Below, piece by piece: positions 8,491 through 18,146 of a DNA stretch of 54,443 nucleotides. The position numbers and the translations under genes are program-made. Position 1 is the first letter of the stretch; every line of letters begins with the position of its first letter. The notes under the pieces were generated by a model that did no database searches, had not been told where the DNA came from, and saw only the letters and a list, made by a program, of their open reading frames with translations. Origin of the DNA: Oscillospiraceae bacterium (GTDB lineage: Bacteria; Bacillota; Clostridia; Oscillospirales; Oscillospiraceae); NCBI GenBank assembly GCA_015067665.1, contig SVLZ01000007.1, forward strand, positions 1 to 54,443. The letters are read 5' to 3'.

Positions 8491-10938
8491 ATGATCGCAA
8501 AAATTGCTGTATCTGCGGCTAATTTTGCCATTGATAAGCCCTATTCCTACTTTGTCCCCGATGAAATGCACCTTGCACCCGGTATTCGGGTGATCGTGCC
8601 TTTTGGCAGAGGAAATCACCGAACAGAAGGTGTTGTTCTCTCTCTGGAGGAGGGCTCGCAGACCGGGCTCAAAACGGTCCAGACTGCGCTGGATACCACA
8701 CCGGTCCTGAATGAAGAAATGCTTCGTATGGCCGGGATGCTTCGTACACGTTATTTTTGCACATTCTATGATGCGATTCGTGCCATCCTGCCAGCCGGAC
8801 TTTGGTATCGGACAAAGGATACATACGCACTGACTGAGGATCGCAGCTGGAAGGAAAAGAAGCTCCGTCAGACAGATGCCCTTCGGCTGCTGGAACATAT
8901 GGAGGCCCTTGGCGGCAGTGCAGATGGAGATGCCCTCCGGCAGGTACTTCCTGACGAGGATGCATTTACGAAGGCCGTTGCCTATCTTCTGCGGAATAAA
9001 TGGATCACGTCAGATACAGACTATCTGCACAAAGCCGGCGAAAAGACGGAACAGGTTGCAACGCTTGCCACCTCTGTGGAGGAAGCGATGGAATATGCGT
9101 CCAATCGCCCGAAATCTGCGCAGATGCAGAAAACGGTACTGGAGCTGCTATGCAGTGTGGGCTCTGTATCGGTGAAGGAGATCTGCTATTTTACCGGTGC
9201 AAAGCCGGCAACGGTTTATCGCTTGGCCGAGTTGGGGTATGTTATCCTTTCTAAGCGGAAGGTGCTGCGCTGCCGGGAGATCAAAAAGGCAGAGATTCAC
9301 GGACCGCTTGTGCTGAACGAAGAACAGTCATTGGCCTATGAGGGTCTTGTATCCCAATTTGATAGGGAAAAGCCCGGTGCAGCGCTGCTGTACGGTGTTA
9401 CCGGCTCCGGCAAGACATCTGTCTATATTAAGCTTATCGAGCACACGATCAAAGCCGGAAAGCAGGCGATGCTTCTGGTGCCGGAGATCGCACTGACATC
9501 CCAGCTTCTTTCTTTGATGGCGACCTATTTTGATGATCAGGTTGCTGTTCTGCACAGCAGCTTGGCAACCGGTGAGCGGTTCGACCAATGGAACCGTGTA
9601 CGCAGCGGGGATGCAGGCGTGATTGTTGGGACTCGCTCCGCGGTTTTTGCACCTTGTCCCAATTTAGGTCTCGTGATCCTGGACGAGGAGCAGGAGCATT
9701 CCTATAAGTCCGAAAATGCACCCCGATACTCTGCCAAAGAGGTCGCGCTTTGGCGAGGAATGAAGAATCATGCGTTGGTACTATTTGGTTCTGCTACGCC
9801 ATCTGTGGAGACGATGTACTATGCAAAAAGCGGAATTTATAGCCTCTACCGCTTAAATAAGCGCTATAACGGACGAAGCCTACCTCTTGTAGAAATCGTG
9901 GATATGCATCGCCAGATGGAGCTTGGCAATGACAGCGCTATCAGCTATCCTTTACAGGACGCGATGGGAGTGACGATGGAGGCGGGAAAGCAAACGGTAT
10001 TGTTTCTCAACCGCCGCGGCAACAGCCGTGCGCTGGTTTGCATTGACTGCAGGCAGACACCGGAATGTCCTCGTTGCGAGGAGCGGCTAACCTACCACAG
10101 CGCCAATAACCGTATGATGTGCCACTACTGCGGTTTTTCCAGGGATGTACCCCGGAAATGTCCCCATTGCGGAGGAAGCCTAAAGTCCATCGGCACCGGT
10201 ACCCAAAAGGTACAGGAGGAGCTATGTTCGCTGTTTCCGGATGCGAAGGTAGCACGAATGGATGCAGACACAGTCAATGCGGTGAATACCCATGATAAAA
10301 TTCTGCAGGAGTTCCAGCGTGAAAAGACACCGGTTTTATTAGGAACGCAGATGGTTGCGAAGGGGCTGAACTTGCCCGATGTGGCACTGGTTGGTGTTTT
10401 GGACGGAGATATGGGGCTCTATAGCGGCAGTTACCGTGCCGCAGAAACCACTTTTAATATGCTGACCCAAGTAGTTGGCCGTGCCGGTCGTGGAGACACC
10501 CCCGGACGGGCTATTATCCAAACCATGACACCGGAACATAAAGTGATTACTTTGGCGTCTCAACAGGATTACGATAGCTTTTACGAAATGGAAATCGGCC
10601 TGCGTCAGCACCTGCTGCATCCACCGTTCGGTGATCTTGCTTTTATAACGGTAACCGGCAAGAACGAACGGCAGGTGATCCACGGTGCTGCAAAGCTCAG
10701 GGACAGCATTCAGGGCTGTTTGCGCGATGCCGCTTATAGTATGGAAGTGTGTACAATTCTCGGCCCTGCGGCTTGCGCGGTGCCGAAGATCAATTATAGT
10801 TTTCGTTACCGACTGACACTGAAGTGCAAGTTTACACCGCAGCTGCGGCAGCTGATCGCTTATATGCTCCGCCAGTTCTCTGTAGATAAGGAAAATCGCG
10901 GCGTAACAGCCTTTGTGGATGTGAACGGTTACGAATAG
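8491..10938 (+). CDS. priA: Primosomal protein N' (replication restart helicase)
   Basis: PriA recognises stalled forks and reloads the replicative helicase. The 815-residue protein contains the N-terminal 3'-end-binding and winged-helix regions, Walker A GVTGSGKTS (302-310), the DEEQ Walker B box (398-401), helicase motif GSATPS, and the eight-cysteine zinc insertion of four CxxC pairs running from CIDC to CPHC at about 515-560. The C-terminal motor motifs (LLGTQMVAKGLN, VVGRAGRG) are intact. It is followed at 14 bases by def. Confidence 0.97.
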   Translation: MIAKIAVSAANFAIDKPYSYFVPDEMHLAPGIRVIVPFGRGNHRTEGVVLSLEEGSQTGLKTVQTALDTTPVLNEEMLRMAGMLRTRYFCTFYDAIRAILPAGLWYRTKDTYALTEDRSWKEKKLRQTDALRLLEHMEALGGSADGDALRQVLPDEDAFTKAVAYLLRNKWITSDTDYLHKAGEKTEQVATLATSVEEAMEYASNRPKSAQMQKTVLELLCSVGSVSVKEICYFTGAKPATVYRLAELGYVILSKRKVLRCREIKKAEIHGPLVLNEEQSLAYEGLVSQFDREKPGAALLYGVTGSGKTSVYIKLIEHTIKAGKQAMLLVPEIALTSQLLSLMATYFDDQVAVLHSSLATGERFDQWNRVRSGDAGVIVGTRSAVFAPCPNLGLVILDEEQEHSYKSENAPRYSAKEVALWRGMKNHALVLFGSATPSVETMYYAKSGIYSLYRLNKRYNGRSLPLVEIVDMHRQMELGNDSAISYPLQDAMGVTMEAGKQTVLFLNRRGNSRALVCIDCRQTPECPRCEERLTYHSANNRMMCHYCGFSRDVPRKCPHCGGSLKSIGTGTQKVQEELCSLFPDAKVARMDADTVNAVNTHDKILQEFQREKTPVLLGTQMVAKGLNLPDVALVGVLDGDMGLYSGSYRAAETTFNMLTQVVGRAGRGDTPGRAIIQTMTPEHKVITLASQQDYDSFYEMEIGLRQHLLHPPFGDLAFITVTGKNERQVIHGAAKLRDSIQGCLRDAAYSMEVCTILGPAACAVPKINYSFRYRLTLKCKFTPQLRQLIAYMLRQFSVDKENRGVTAFVDVNGYE

Positions 10939-10952
10939 AAATCGAGGAAAAA

Positions 10953-11432
10953 ATGGGACTTAGAAAAATTTTGACAGATGCAGAGAGCGCGCTGCATAAG
11001 GTGTGCAGACCTGTGGTAAACTTTGATGGCAGACTTTGGAAGCTGCTGGATGATATGCGGGAAACCTTGATTGAGTCCGGCGGCGTCGGCCTTGCAGCGC
11101 CCCAAGTAGGCATCTTACGCAGAGTGGTGCTTGTGGATACCGGAGAAGAGATTTTAGAGTTGGTAAATCCCAGCCTGATCGCCACCGATGGCGAGCAGGT
11201 TGGCGCTGAGGGCTGTTTGAGCGTGCCGGGAAAATACGGCATCGTAAAGCGTCCTTACTATGCGAAGGTTCGTGCGCAGGATCGGAACGGCGATTGGTAT
11301 GAAGCAGAGGGCGAGGAACTTATTGCCCGGTGCTTCTGTCACGAATTGGATCACTTGGATGGCATTATCTATACTGAGGTTATGGAACGTTTCCTGACAG
11401 AAGAAGAGCTGCTGGGTGACGAAGAAGAATAA
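10953..11432 (+). CDS. def: Peptide deformylase
   Basis: Def removes the N-formyl group from nascent proteins. The 159-residue metalloenzyme has the three signature motifs in order: GVGLAAPQVGI, EGCLSVPG (metal Cys) and HELDHLDG (two metal His and catalytic Glu). The short C-terminus suggests the type 1B or type 3 shape rather than the longer Staphylococcus-like type 2. The following fmt gene encodes the enzyme that adds the formyl group, and the two are adjacent as in most bacteria. Confidence 0.97.
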   Translation: MGLRKILTDAESALHKVCRPVVNFDGRLWKLLDDMRETLIESGGVGLAAPQVGILRRVVLVDTGEEILELVNPSLIATDGEQVGAEGCLSVPGKYGIVKRPYYAKVRAQDRNGDWYEAEGEELIARCFCHELDHLDGIIYTEVMERFLTEEELLGDEEE

Positions 11433-11446
11433 AGGAGGTCTTTTCG

Positions 11447-12358
11447 ATGCGTGTTGTGTTTATGGGAACACCGGACATTGCGGCGACTTGTCTTAAAAAG
11501 ATCATAGCAGACGGTTTTCAGGTGGTCGGTGTGTACACGCAGCCGGACAGACCGAAAAACCGCGGTATGAAGCTGGCATTTTCTCCTGTGAAGGAGGTTG
11601 CATTGGCAGCAGGTATCCCGGTATATCAGCCGGAGAATTTCCGGGAGGATGGGGATGTTGAGACGCTTCGGGCGCTGCATCCGGATGTGGTTGCGGTGGT
11701 TGCATACGGAAGAATCCTGCCCCAGAGAGTGCTGGACATTCCAAAATTTGGCTGTATCAACATCCACGCAAGCGTCCTGCCTGCGTACCGTGGCTCTGCG
11801 CCTTATCAGTGGGCTGTGCTGGACGGTCAAAAGGAGACCGGTGTTACGGCAATGTATTTATGCCGTGAAATGGACGCAGGTGACATTATTGATGTTTCCA
11901 AAACGCCCATTGGTGAAAACGAAACTGCCGGTGAGCTTTTGGATAGGCTGGCTGTTTTGGGCGCTGATTTGCTTTCTAAGACCTTGACCGGTGTTGAGAA
12001 AGGGGAGACCACACGCACTCCGCAGGACGGCGCACAGGCTACCTATGCACCAATGCTGGATAAATCTATGTGTCCTATCGACTTTACAAAGACTGCGCAG
12101 CAGGTCCATAACCACGTTCGTGGGCTTCATCCTTGGCCCGTTGCCACGATGGAGCTGCAGGGGCAGCGTTTTAAGGTGCACCAAACCGTCATTACAGAAG
12201 GAAGCGGAGCACCCGGACAGATCTTGGGGCTTACCAAGACCGGTCTTAAAATCGCTTGCGGTTTCGGTGCAGTGGAGATCCGTTCTTTGCAGGCAGAGGG
12301 TGGCAAACGGATGAACGCTCCGGATTATTTCCGCGGTCATCCCTTGGAGGCGCAGTAA
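11447..12358 (+). CDS. fmt: Methionyl-tRNA formyltransferase
   Basis: Fmt formylates initiator Met-tRNA using 10-formyl-THF. The 303-residue product has the N-terminal VVFMGTPDIAA, the folate-site INIHASVLPAYRGSAP (with the catalytic Asn-His pair region) and a C-terminal OB-fold domain that binds tRNA. AAAGGAGG precedes ATG 11447. The stop codon overlaps the rsmB start (TAATG), indicating coupling. Confidence 0.97.
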   Translation: MRVVFMGTPDIAATCLKKIIADGFQVVGVYTQPDRPKNRGMKLAFSPVKEVALAAGIPVYQPENFREDGDVETLRALHPDVVAVVAYGRILPQRVLDIPKFGCINIHASVLPAYRGSAPYQWAVLDGQKETGVTAMYLCREMDAGDIIDVSKTPIGENETAGELLDRLAVLGADLLSKTLTGVEKGETTRTPQDGAQATYAPMLDKSMCPIDFTKTAQQVHNHVRGLHPWPVATMELQGQRFKVHQTVITEGSGAPGQILGLTKTGLKIACGFGAVEIRSLQAEGGKRMNAPDYFRGHPLEAQ

Positions 12359-13662
12359 TGGGCGCAAGAGAGACTGCCTTAAATGCGCTGATTGCGATCC
12401 GTAAGGAGGATGCCTGGTCCAACGGTGTGCTGAAAACCTATATTCAGCGGGACAAGCTGGACAGCCGAGATGCGGCCCTTGCTTCCCGTCTCTGCTACGG
12501 TGTGCTTCAAAATCGTGCTCTCTTAGACGCATATCTGAGGCAGCTTCTTACCGGTAAGCTGAGGGATCTGCATCCTGTTGTACGGGATATTTTGCATATA
12601 GGTCTTTACCAAATTTATAAGATGGACAAGATCCCGGATTCTGCTGCTGTCAATGAATCGGTGCAGCTTACGAAGAAGTACTGCAAGATTCCCAAAGCAC
12701 CCGGCCTGGTAAATGCAGTGCTGCGAAATGCGGTGCGGACGGCGGGGCAACTGAAAATGCCTTCCGATTACGCCGAAAAGTACAGTCATCCTCAGGAACT
12801 TATTGATCTGCTAAAGGCCTATGTTGGTAAAGAGCGGCTTGTGCCGATGCTGGAAGCGAACAATGAGACACCGCCTATGACTGTGCAGGTAAACTTATTA
12901 AAATGCAGTGCGGAAACCCTGGCCGCCAGTCTTGAAAATGAGGGTGTGACTGTAAGGAAACACCCGGTGCTTCCTAACTGCTTGATTGTGGAAAATACGG
13001 GCAATATTGAGCGCCTGTCAGCATTTCAGGACGGGCTGTTCTATGTGCAGGATGGGGCGGCCTGGCTTAGCGTACAGTGTGCCGGCATCCAAAAAGGAGA
13101 TTCTGTAATGGACTGCTGTGCTGCGCCCGGTGGCAAGAGCTTTGCAGCAGCTGTTTGCGGCGCGGGGGAGATCATCTCTTGTGACATCCACCCCCATAAG
13201 GTTTCGCTCATCGAGAAGGGTGCCCAAAGATTAGGTTTTTCGAATATACACCCGATTTGTCAAGATGCGTCCGTATTTGTTCCGCAGTATGAGGGGAAAA
13301 TGGACGTGGTGATTGCGGATGTGCCTTGTTCAGGCTATGGTATTATTCGGAAAAAACCGGATATTCGCTATAAATCCCCGAAATCGATGGAGGAACTGCC
13401 GGCGCTGCAATTACAGATCCTGAAAAACCAAGCCCGATATGTGCGACCCGGTGGAACGCTTCTATATTCCACTTGTACGCTTACTTATCGCGAAAATGAA
13501 GGCGTTGTGGATACTTTTTTACAGGACAACCCTGCATTTAAGCTGGTAAAACTGCCGTTGCCGGAGGCGATCGTGCAAGAGCGGGAAGGAATGTTACGGC
13601 TGATTCCCGGCCAGTATCACACCGATGGCTTCTTTATTTGTTGTATGCGGAGAGAATCATGA
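12358..13662 (+). CDS. rsmB: 16S rRNA (cytosine(967)-C(5))-methyltransferase
   Basis: RsmB (Sun/Fmu) methylates 16S rRNA C967. The 434-residue protein has an N-terminal NusB-like RNA-binding domain (ASRLCYGVLQNRALLD) and a SAM-methyltransferase domain with DCCAAPGGKS, the catalytic DVPCSGYG and the second cysteine in YSTCTL. ATG 12358 shares one base with the fmt stop; an in-frame upstream extension would lie wholly within fmt and is rejected. The gene overlaps rlmN by four bases. Confidence 0.95.
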   Translation: MGARETALNALIAIRKEDAWSNGVLKTYIQRDKLDSRDAALASRLCYGVLQNRALLDAYLRQLLTGKLRDLHPVVRDILHIGLYQIYKMDKIPDSAAVNESVQLTKKYCKIPKAPGLVNAVLRNAVRTAGQLKMPSDYAEKYSHPQELIDLLKAYVGKERLVPMLEANNETPPMTVQVNLLKCSAETLAASLENEGVTVRKHPVLPNCLIVENTGNIERLSAFQDGLFYVQDGAAWLSVQCAGIQKGDSVMDCCAAPGGKSFAAAVCGAGEIISCDIHPHKVSLIEKGAQRLGFSNIHPICQDASVFVPQYEGKMDVVIADVPCSGYGIIRKKPDIRYKSPKSMEELPALQLQILKNQARYVRPGGTLLYSTCTLTYRENEGVVDTFLQDNPAFKLVKLPLPEAIVQEREGMLRLIPGQYHTDGFFICCMRRES

Positions 13663-14708
13663 ACATTAAATCTATGACCTTGCCGGAAATGACCGAGGCA
13701 ATGAAGGAATTGGGACAGCCGGCTTTTCGTGCCAAGCAGGTTTATACTTGGCTCCATAAGGGCGTGCGCACTTATGACGAAATGCAAAATATTCCCAAAG
13801 ATCTGCGTGCAGTCTTGGCTGTGAAATATCCCATTTTGACGCCGCGGGTCGTTCGTCGGCAGGAGTCAAAGAAGGACGGTACGATCAAGTACCTTTGGCA
13901 GCTATCTGACGGTAACTGCATTGAAACCGTTTTGATGCGTTACCACTACGGCAATACCGTCTGCATATCCACAGAGGTGGGGTGCCGGATGGGTTGTGCT
14001 TTTTGTGCGTCCACGCTTGGCGGCTTGGTGCGCAGATTAGAGCCCTTTGAAATGCTCGATGAGGTGCTCTTTACCCAAGTTGAATCCGGGCTTCCCATCT
14101 CCCATATTGTGTTAATGGGCATTGGAGAGCCTCTGGATAATTATGAAAGTGTGCTGCGTTTTCTGGAGCTGGTCAACAGTCCGGATGGTATGAATATTTC
14201 TATGCGGCATATCAGTCTTTCTACCTGCGGTCTTGTGCCAAAGATCGATGCGCTTGCAAATGAAAAGCTGCAGATTACACTGTCTGTTTCGCTTCACGCA
14301 CCGTCCGATGAAATTCGAGACAAAATTATGCCTGTCAACAAGGCCTATCCTACGGATGTGCTGCTGGATGCCTGTAGACGGTATTATGCACAGACCAACC
14401 GTCGCATCTCCTTTGAGTATGCCATGATCGACGGTGTGAATGATACAGAAGCCTGCGCAATGTTGCTGCTAAAGAAGCTCAAGGGCTTACCGGCCCATAT
14501 GAACTTGATCCCGCTTAATCACGTGGAAGAGAGTCCGTTGAAGCCCAGCAGTCGCAGCGCGGTTATGAAATTTCAGAAAATATTGGAGGATGGCGGTGTG
14601 CCGGCAACGGTCCGACGCACGTTAGGCGGCGATATTGATGCCTCCTGCGGCCAGCTCCGTCGCAAATATACAAAAGAAAAGCAGAATGAATCCGGAGGAG
14701 AGTCGTAA
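13659..14708 (+). CDS. rlmN: Dual-specificity rRNA/tRNA adenine-C2 methyltransferase
   Basis: RlmN is a radical SAM enzyme that methylates A2503 of 23S rRNA and A37 of some tRNAs. The 349-residue product carries the cluster-binding CRMGCAFC (Cys109, 113 and 116) and the C-terminal catalytic cysteine region GDIDASCGQLR. ATG 13659 forms an ATGA with the rsmB stop, with GGAGA just upstream, so I chose it over an in-frame ATG seven codons earlier. It belongs to the fmt-rsmB-rlmN-prpC-prkC run. Confidence 0.96.
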   Translation: MNIKSMTLPEMTEAMKELGQPAFRAKQVYTWLHKGVRTYDEMQNIPKDLRAVLAVKYPILTPRVVRRQESKKDGTIKYLWQLSDGNCIETVLMRYHYGNTVCISTEVGCRMGCAFCASTLGGLVRRLEPFEMLDEVLFTQVESGLPISHIVLMGIGEPLDNYESVLRFLELVNSPDGMNISMRHISLSTCGLVPKIDALANEKLQITLSVSLHAPSDEIRDKIMPVNKAYPTDVLLDACRRYYAQTNRRISFEYAMIDGVNDTEACAMLLLKKLKGLPAHMNLIPLNHVEESPLKPSSRSAVMKFQKILEDGGVPATVRRTLGGDIDASCGQLRRKYTKEKQNESGGES

Positions 14709-14711
14709 GCT

Positions 14712-15440
14712 ATGCATTTTTGGGGACTAAGCGATTTAGGTTGTGTTCGTAAGCAGAATGAGGATGCGCTATTTATCCAGCAGCTAAACAAGAATACGCT
14801 TTTGTGTGTTGTTTGTGATGGTATGGGTGGTGCAAAGTCCGGCAATGTTGCCAGTTCTTTGGCTGCGGATACCTTTGCGCAGGAAGTGAAGCGTACATGG
14901 AAGGGAAGAAGAAAAAAAGCCGCGGAGCAGCTTTTGTTCGAAGCGGTCAATCTTGCCAATGATACTGTTTACCAACAGTCGAAAGTGTCTGTGGAGTATA
15001 ACGGTATGGGTACTACGCTGGTAGCTGCATTAGTCCATGGAAAGACAGTGAATATTGTCAATGTGGGTGATAGCCGTGCTTACAGTATTAGCGCTGAAGG
15101 CATTCGGCAGATTACAGTGGATCATTCTGTGGTGCAGATGATGGTCCAGCGAGGGGAGCTTACCGCAGAACGCGCGAAATGCTATCCCGGCAAGAATTAC
15201 ATAACCCGCGCCATTGGCACCGAGGAAGCGGTGACTTGCGACGGCTTTTTGACACAGCTGACGAAGGGTGAGTATTTACTCCTGTGCAGCGATGGTCTTA
15301 CCAATGTGGTAAACGATCAGGAAATTCTTTTTGAAGTGCTCCACGGTGGCACACCGGATACGTGCTGCCAGCGGCTCATTGAGATCGCAAAGCATCGTGG
15401 TGCCCCGGACAATGTGACTTGTGCCTTGATTATGCTTTAA
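14712..15440 (+). CDS. prpC: PP2C-type Ser/Thr protein phosphatase
   Basis: This is the metal-dependent phosphatase that reverses PrkC phosphorylation. The 242-residue protein begins GLSDLGCVRKQNEDAL, and the PP2C metal motifs VCDGMGGAKSG, VGDSRAY, CSDGLTN and APDNVTCAL are intact. It lies directly upstream of the kinase gene with a 19-base gap, the standard Firmicute pairing. No membrane segment is seen. Confidence 0.95.
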   Translation: MHFWGLSDLGCVRKQNEDALFIQQLNKNTLLCVVCDGMGGAKSGNVASSLAADTFAQEVKRTWKGRRKKAAEQLLFEAVNLANDTVYQQSKVSVEYNGMGTTLVAALVHGKTVNIVNVGDSRAYSISAEGIRQITVDHSVVQMMVQRGELTAERAKCYPGKNYITRAIGTEEAVTCDGFLTQLTKGEYLLLCSDGLTNVVNDQEILFEVLHGGTPDTCCQRLIEIAKHRGAPDNVTCALIML

Positions 15441-15459
15441 GGCGAAAGGAGAAAAGATT

Positions 15460-17244
15460 ATGGATAAATACATCGGCCGCTTGCTGGAAGATCGATATGA
15501 AATTCTCGATGTTCTTGGTGTAGGCGGTATGGCGGTGGTTTATAAAGCAAAATGCCATAAGCTTAACCGTATGGTCGCCATTAAGGTCCTGAAAGACGAC
15601 TTTTTAGAGGACGAGGAGTTCCGTGGCCGTTTCCACGCAGAGGGGCAGGCGGTTGCTATGCTCAGCCACCCGAACATCGTTTCTGTTTATGATGTTTCCA
15701 GTACCGATCAGGTGGATTATATCGTAATGGAGCTGATCGAGGGCATTACCCTTAAGCAGTACATTGAAAAGAAGGGCGCTCTTAACTGGAAGGAGACACT
15801 GCACTTTGCCAATCAGATCGCAAAGGCGCTTGAGCACGCCCACAGCCGCGGAATTGTCCACAGGGATATTAAACCCCACAATATTATGGTACTGCGTAAC
15901 GGTTCTGTAAAGGTGGCTGACTTTGGTATTGCCCGCGGGATCGCAAAAGGGAATACTCTGAAAAAAGAAGCGCTTGGCTCGGTTCATTACATTTCTCCTG
16001 AGCAGGCAAAGGGTGATCACGTGGATGCCCGTTCGGATATCTATTCCTTAGGTGTAGTTATGTATGAAATGGCAACGGGCAAGCAACCCTATGAAGGTTC
16101 TTCCCCCATTAACGTAGCACTTCAGCATATTAACAGCACCCCTACGCGTCCTTCTGCGCTAAACAAATCCATTCCAACCGGATTGGAACAGATCATTATG
16201 AAGGCAATGGCGCAGAATCCTGCGGACCGTTATAGCGCGGCTGTTGATCTGCAGCAGGCAATTGAACAGTTCCAAAAGGATCCTACCACTGTATTTCATT
16301 ATCCGATGCTAAACGTAGGAAAGCGGCGGAAAAATGCCGGCGAAAAATCCCGCGAGACAAAAAATGCCAACAAGGACGGCGAAGATGAGATGAAGAAGCA
16401 ACCTGCCCAGCTTCCCGAGGATAACAGAAATAAGCACAGTCAGCAGGGAAGAGGAAAGAAAGCCTCTAAGCTGGAAACCATAGCCATTGTTTCCTGTGTT
16501 GTTGCAATCTTAGTTGCTTGCTTGGTCATGGTTCTGTTTATGAATAACCCCTTTGGTAGTGGCGCAAAGATGGTAAAGGTTCCGGATCTCGTCGGTAGAA
16601 ATTATGAGAACTTGCCCTCTTATCCCGGACTTGATATTAAGCTTAAGGAAGAGGTCTACGATGATTTTTACGCACCCGGTATGATCGTCTTTCAGGAGAC
16701 GGAGGCCAAGTCCTCTGTTCCGAAGGGCTCGACGATCTATGTCAATGTCAGTAAGGGCAGTGCACCTAAGCACTACTATATGCGAGATGTTGTTGGTATG
16801 TATCAGGCCGAGGCACAGCAGGTGCTTACGCAAATCGGCATCCGGCTTACCATTAAGATTGAAGAGGTTATTGACGAGACAGTCAAGGCGGGTAAGGTTA
16901 TCAGCACTGTTCCTGAGAAAGAAGCAGAGCTTAAGGATGGTCAGCAGATCGTTCTGCGGGTGGCAAAGGCAAAGACGGTTGTGACGGCACGTATGATGAA
17001 AGTGGTAGGTATGAATATTGATGTTGCCCTTACAAGGCTAAAGGCAAATGGCTTTGAGAATATCAAAAAAGAATACGATTCTACGAGCACAAAGCCTGAG
17101 GGGCAGGTTGTTAGTCAGTCTGTAAGCGAAGGAACGAACTGGGATATTTCTAAGGAAATCACCTTGACGGTTGCGGGTATGCCGCCGGAGACCGAGCCGC
17201 CCACAGAGCCAGGTGGCGAGACACTGCCACCGGAGAATGGTTAA
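15460..17244 (+). CDS. prkC: Hanks-type Ser/Thr kinase with PASTA domains
   Basis: PrkC is a membrane kinase that senses muropeptides or lipid II and phosphorylates translation and cell-wall targets. In the 594-residue product the cytosolic kinase domain (about 1-275) has the Gly-rich loop GVGGMAVVYKA, Lys in VAIKVLK, catalytic HRDIKPHN (Asp136) and DFGIARG. A linker rich in charged residues leads to one membrane segment (about 339-362). Three PASTA domains follow (about 370-432, 437-505 and 508-572), then a Pro/Glu-rich tail. ATG 15460 follows AAAGGAG. Confidence 0.96.
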   Translation: MDKYIGRLLEDRYEILDVLGVGGMAVVYKAKCHKLNRMVAIKVLKDDFLEDEEFRGRFHAEGQAVAMLSHPNIVSVYDVSSTDQVDYIVMELIEGITLKQYIEKKGALNWKETLHFANQIAKALEHAHSRGIVHRDIKPHNIMVLRNGSVKVADFGIARGIAKGNTLKKEALGSVHYISPEQAKGDHVDARSDIYSLGVVMYEMATGKQPYEGSSPINVALQHINSTPTRPSALNKSIPTGLEQIIMKAMAQNPADRYSAAVDLQQAIEQFQKDPTTVFHYPMLNVGKRRKNAGEKSRETKNANKDGEDEMKKQPAQLPEDNRNKHSQQGRGKKASKLETIAIVSCVVAILVACLVMVLFMNNPFGSGAKMVKVPDLVGRNYENLPSYPGLDIKLKEEVYDDFYAPGMIVFQETEAKSSVPKGSTIYVNVSKGSAPKHYYMRDVVGMYQAEAQQVLTQIGIRLTIKIEEVIDETVKAGKVISTVPEKEAELKDGQQIVLRVAKAKTVVTARMMKVVGMNIDVALTRLKANGFENIKKEYDSTSTKPEGQVVSQSVSEGTNWDISKEITLTVAGMPPETEPPTEPGGETLPPENG

Positions 17245-17247
17245 GCT

Positions 17248-18132
17248 ATGGCAGAAATGAAAACCGGACGCATTGTGCGCTCTTTAAGTGGTTTTTATGA
17301 TGTGTTGACAGATGGCGGCAGAGTGACCTGCCGTGGGAGGGGAAGCCTTCGGAAGGGCGGCCAGCTGCCACTCACAGGCGATATGGTAGAAATTTCCGTT
17401 GATTGCGGCAAAGGTATGGTAGAGAAGATTCTGCCACGTAAAAACTGCTTTGTACGACCTGCAGTTGCCAATGTGGACGGACTTGTGATCTTTGCCGCGA
17501 ACGTCAATCCGGTGACAGAGCCCTTTCTCATTGACCGGGTCGCGGCCATTGCCGGTGATCAGGATGTGCCGGTATATATCTGTGTGAATAAGTATGATCT
17601 GGATCCAGCAGTGGATTTGGTGCGCATTTACCGGAATGCCGGTTTTCAGGTGCTGTGTACCAGCGCCCAAACCGGAGAGGGAATGGAGGAGCTTCGTGCG
17701 CTGCTAAAGGGTAAGCTGATGGCTTTTACCGGCAACACCGGTGTAGGAAAAAGCAGTGTGCTTAATGCTCTTTGCCCCGAACTACAGCTTGCGACCGGCG
17801 AGGTCTCCGAAAAGCTGGGCCGCGGCAGACATACCACCCGGCACGTAGAGCTTTACTGCATTGGGGAGGATACTTTTGTAGCGGATACCCCCGGCTTTGC
17901 TTCTTTTGATACGGAGCAGATGGATATTATCCTAAAGGAGAATTTGCAGTACGCATTCCCTGATTTTGCTCCTTATATCGGGAAATGTCAATTCCACGAT
18001 TGCTCTCACCGAAAAGAGCCCGGTTGTTCGGTTTTGCAGGCGCTTCGGGACGGAGAGATCGAACAGACCCGACACGATAGTTATCTTCGCCTTTATGAAA
18101 AGAGCAGTCAAATCAAGACTTGGGAGCTGTAA
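17248..18132 (+). CDS. rsgA: Ribosome biogenesis GTPase RsgA
   Basis: RsgA is a circularly permuted GTPase that proofreads late 30S assembly. The 294-residue protein has an N-terminal OB-fold, the permuted GTPase motif order NKYD (G4), GNTGVGKSS (G1), DTPGFAS (G3), and a C-terminal zinc knuckle CQFHDCSHRKEPGC. Its start is four bases after the prkC stop, the usual neighbour. The rpe and thiN genes often found next in Firmicutes are missing; radical SAM genes follow instead. Confidence 0.96.
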   Translation: MAEMKTGRIVRSLSGFYDVLTDGGRVTCRGRGSLRKGGQLPLTGDMVEISVDCGKGMVEKILPRKNCFVRPAVANVDGLVIFAANVNPVTEPFLIDRVAAIAGDQDVPVYICVNKYDLDPAVDLVRIYRNAGFQVLCTSAQTGEGMEELRALLKGKLMAFTGNTGVGKSSVLNALCPELQLATGEVSEKLGRGRHTTRHVELYCIGEDTFVADTPGFASFDTEQMDIILKENLQYAFPDFAPYIGKCQFHDCSHRKEPGCSVLQALRDGEIEQTRHDSYLRLYEKSSQIKTWEL

Positions 18133-18146
18133 GAGGAGGTGTAAAG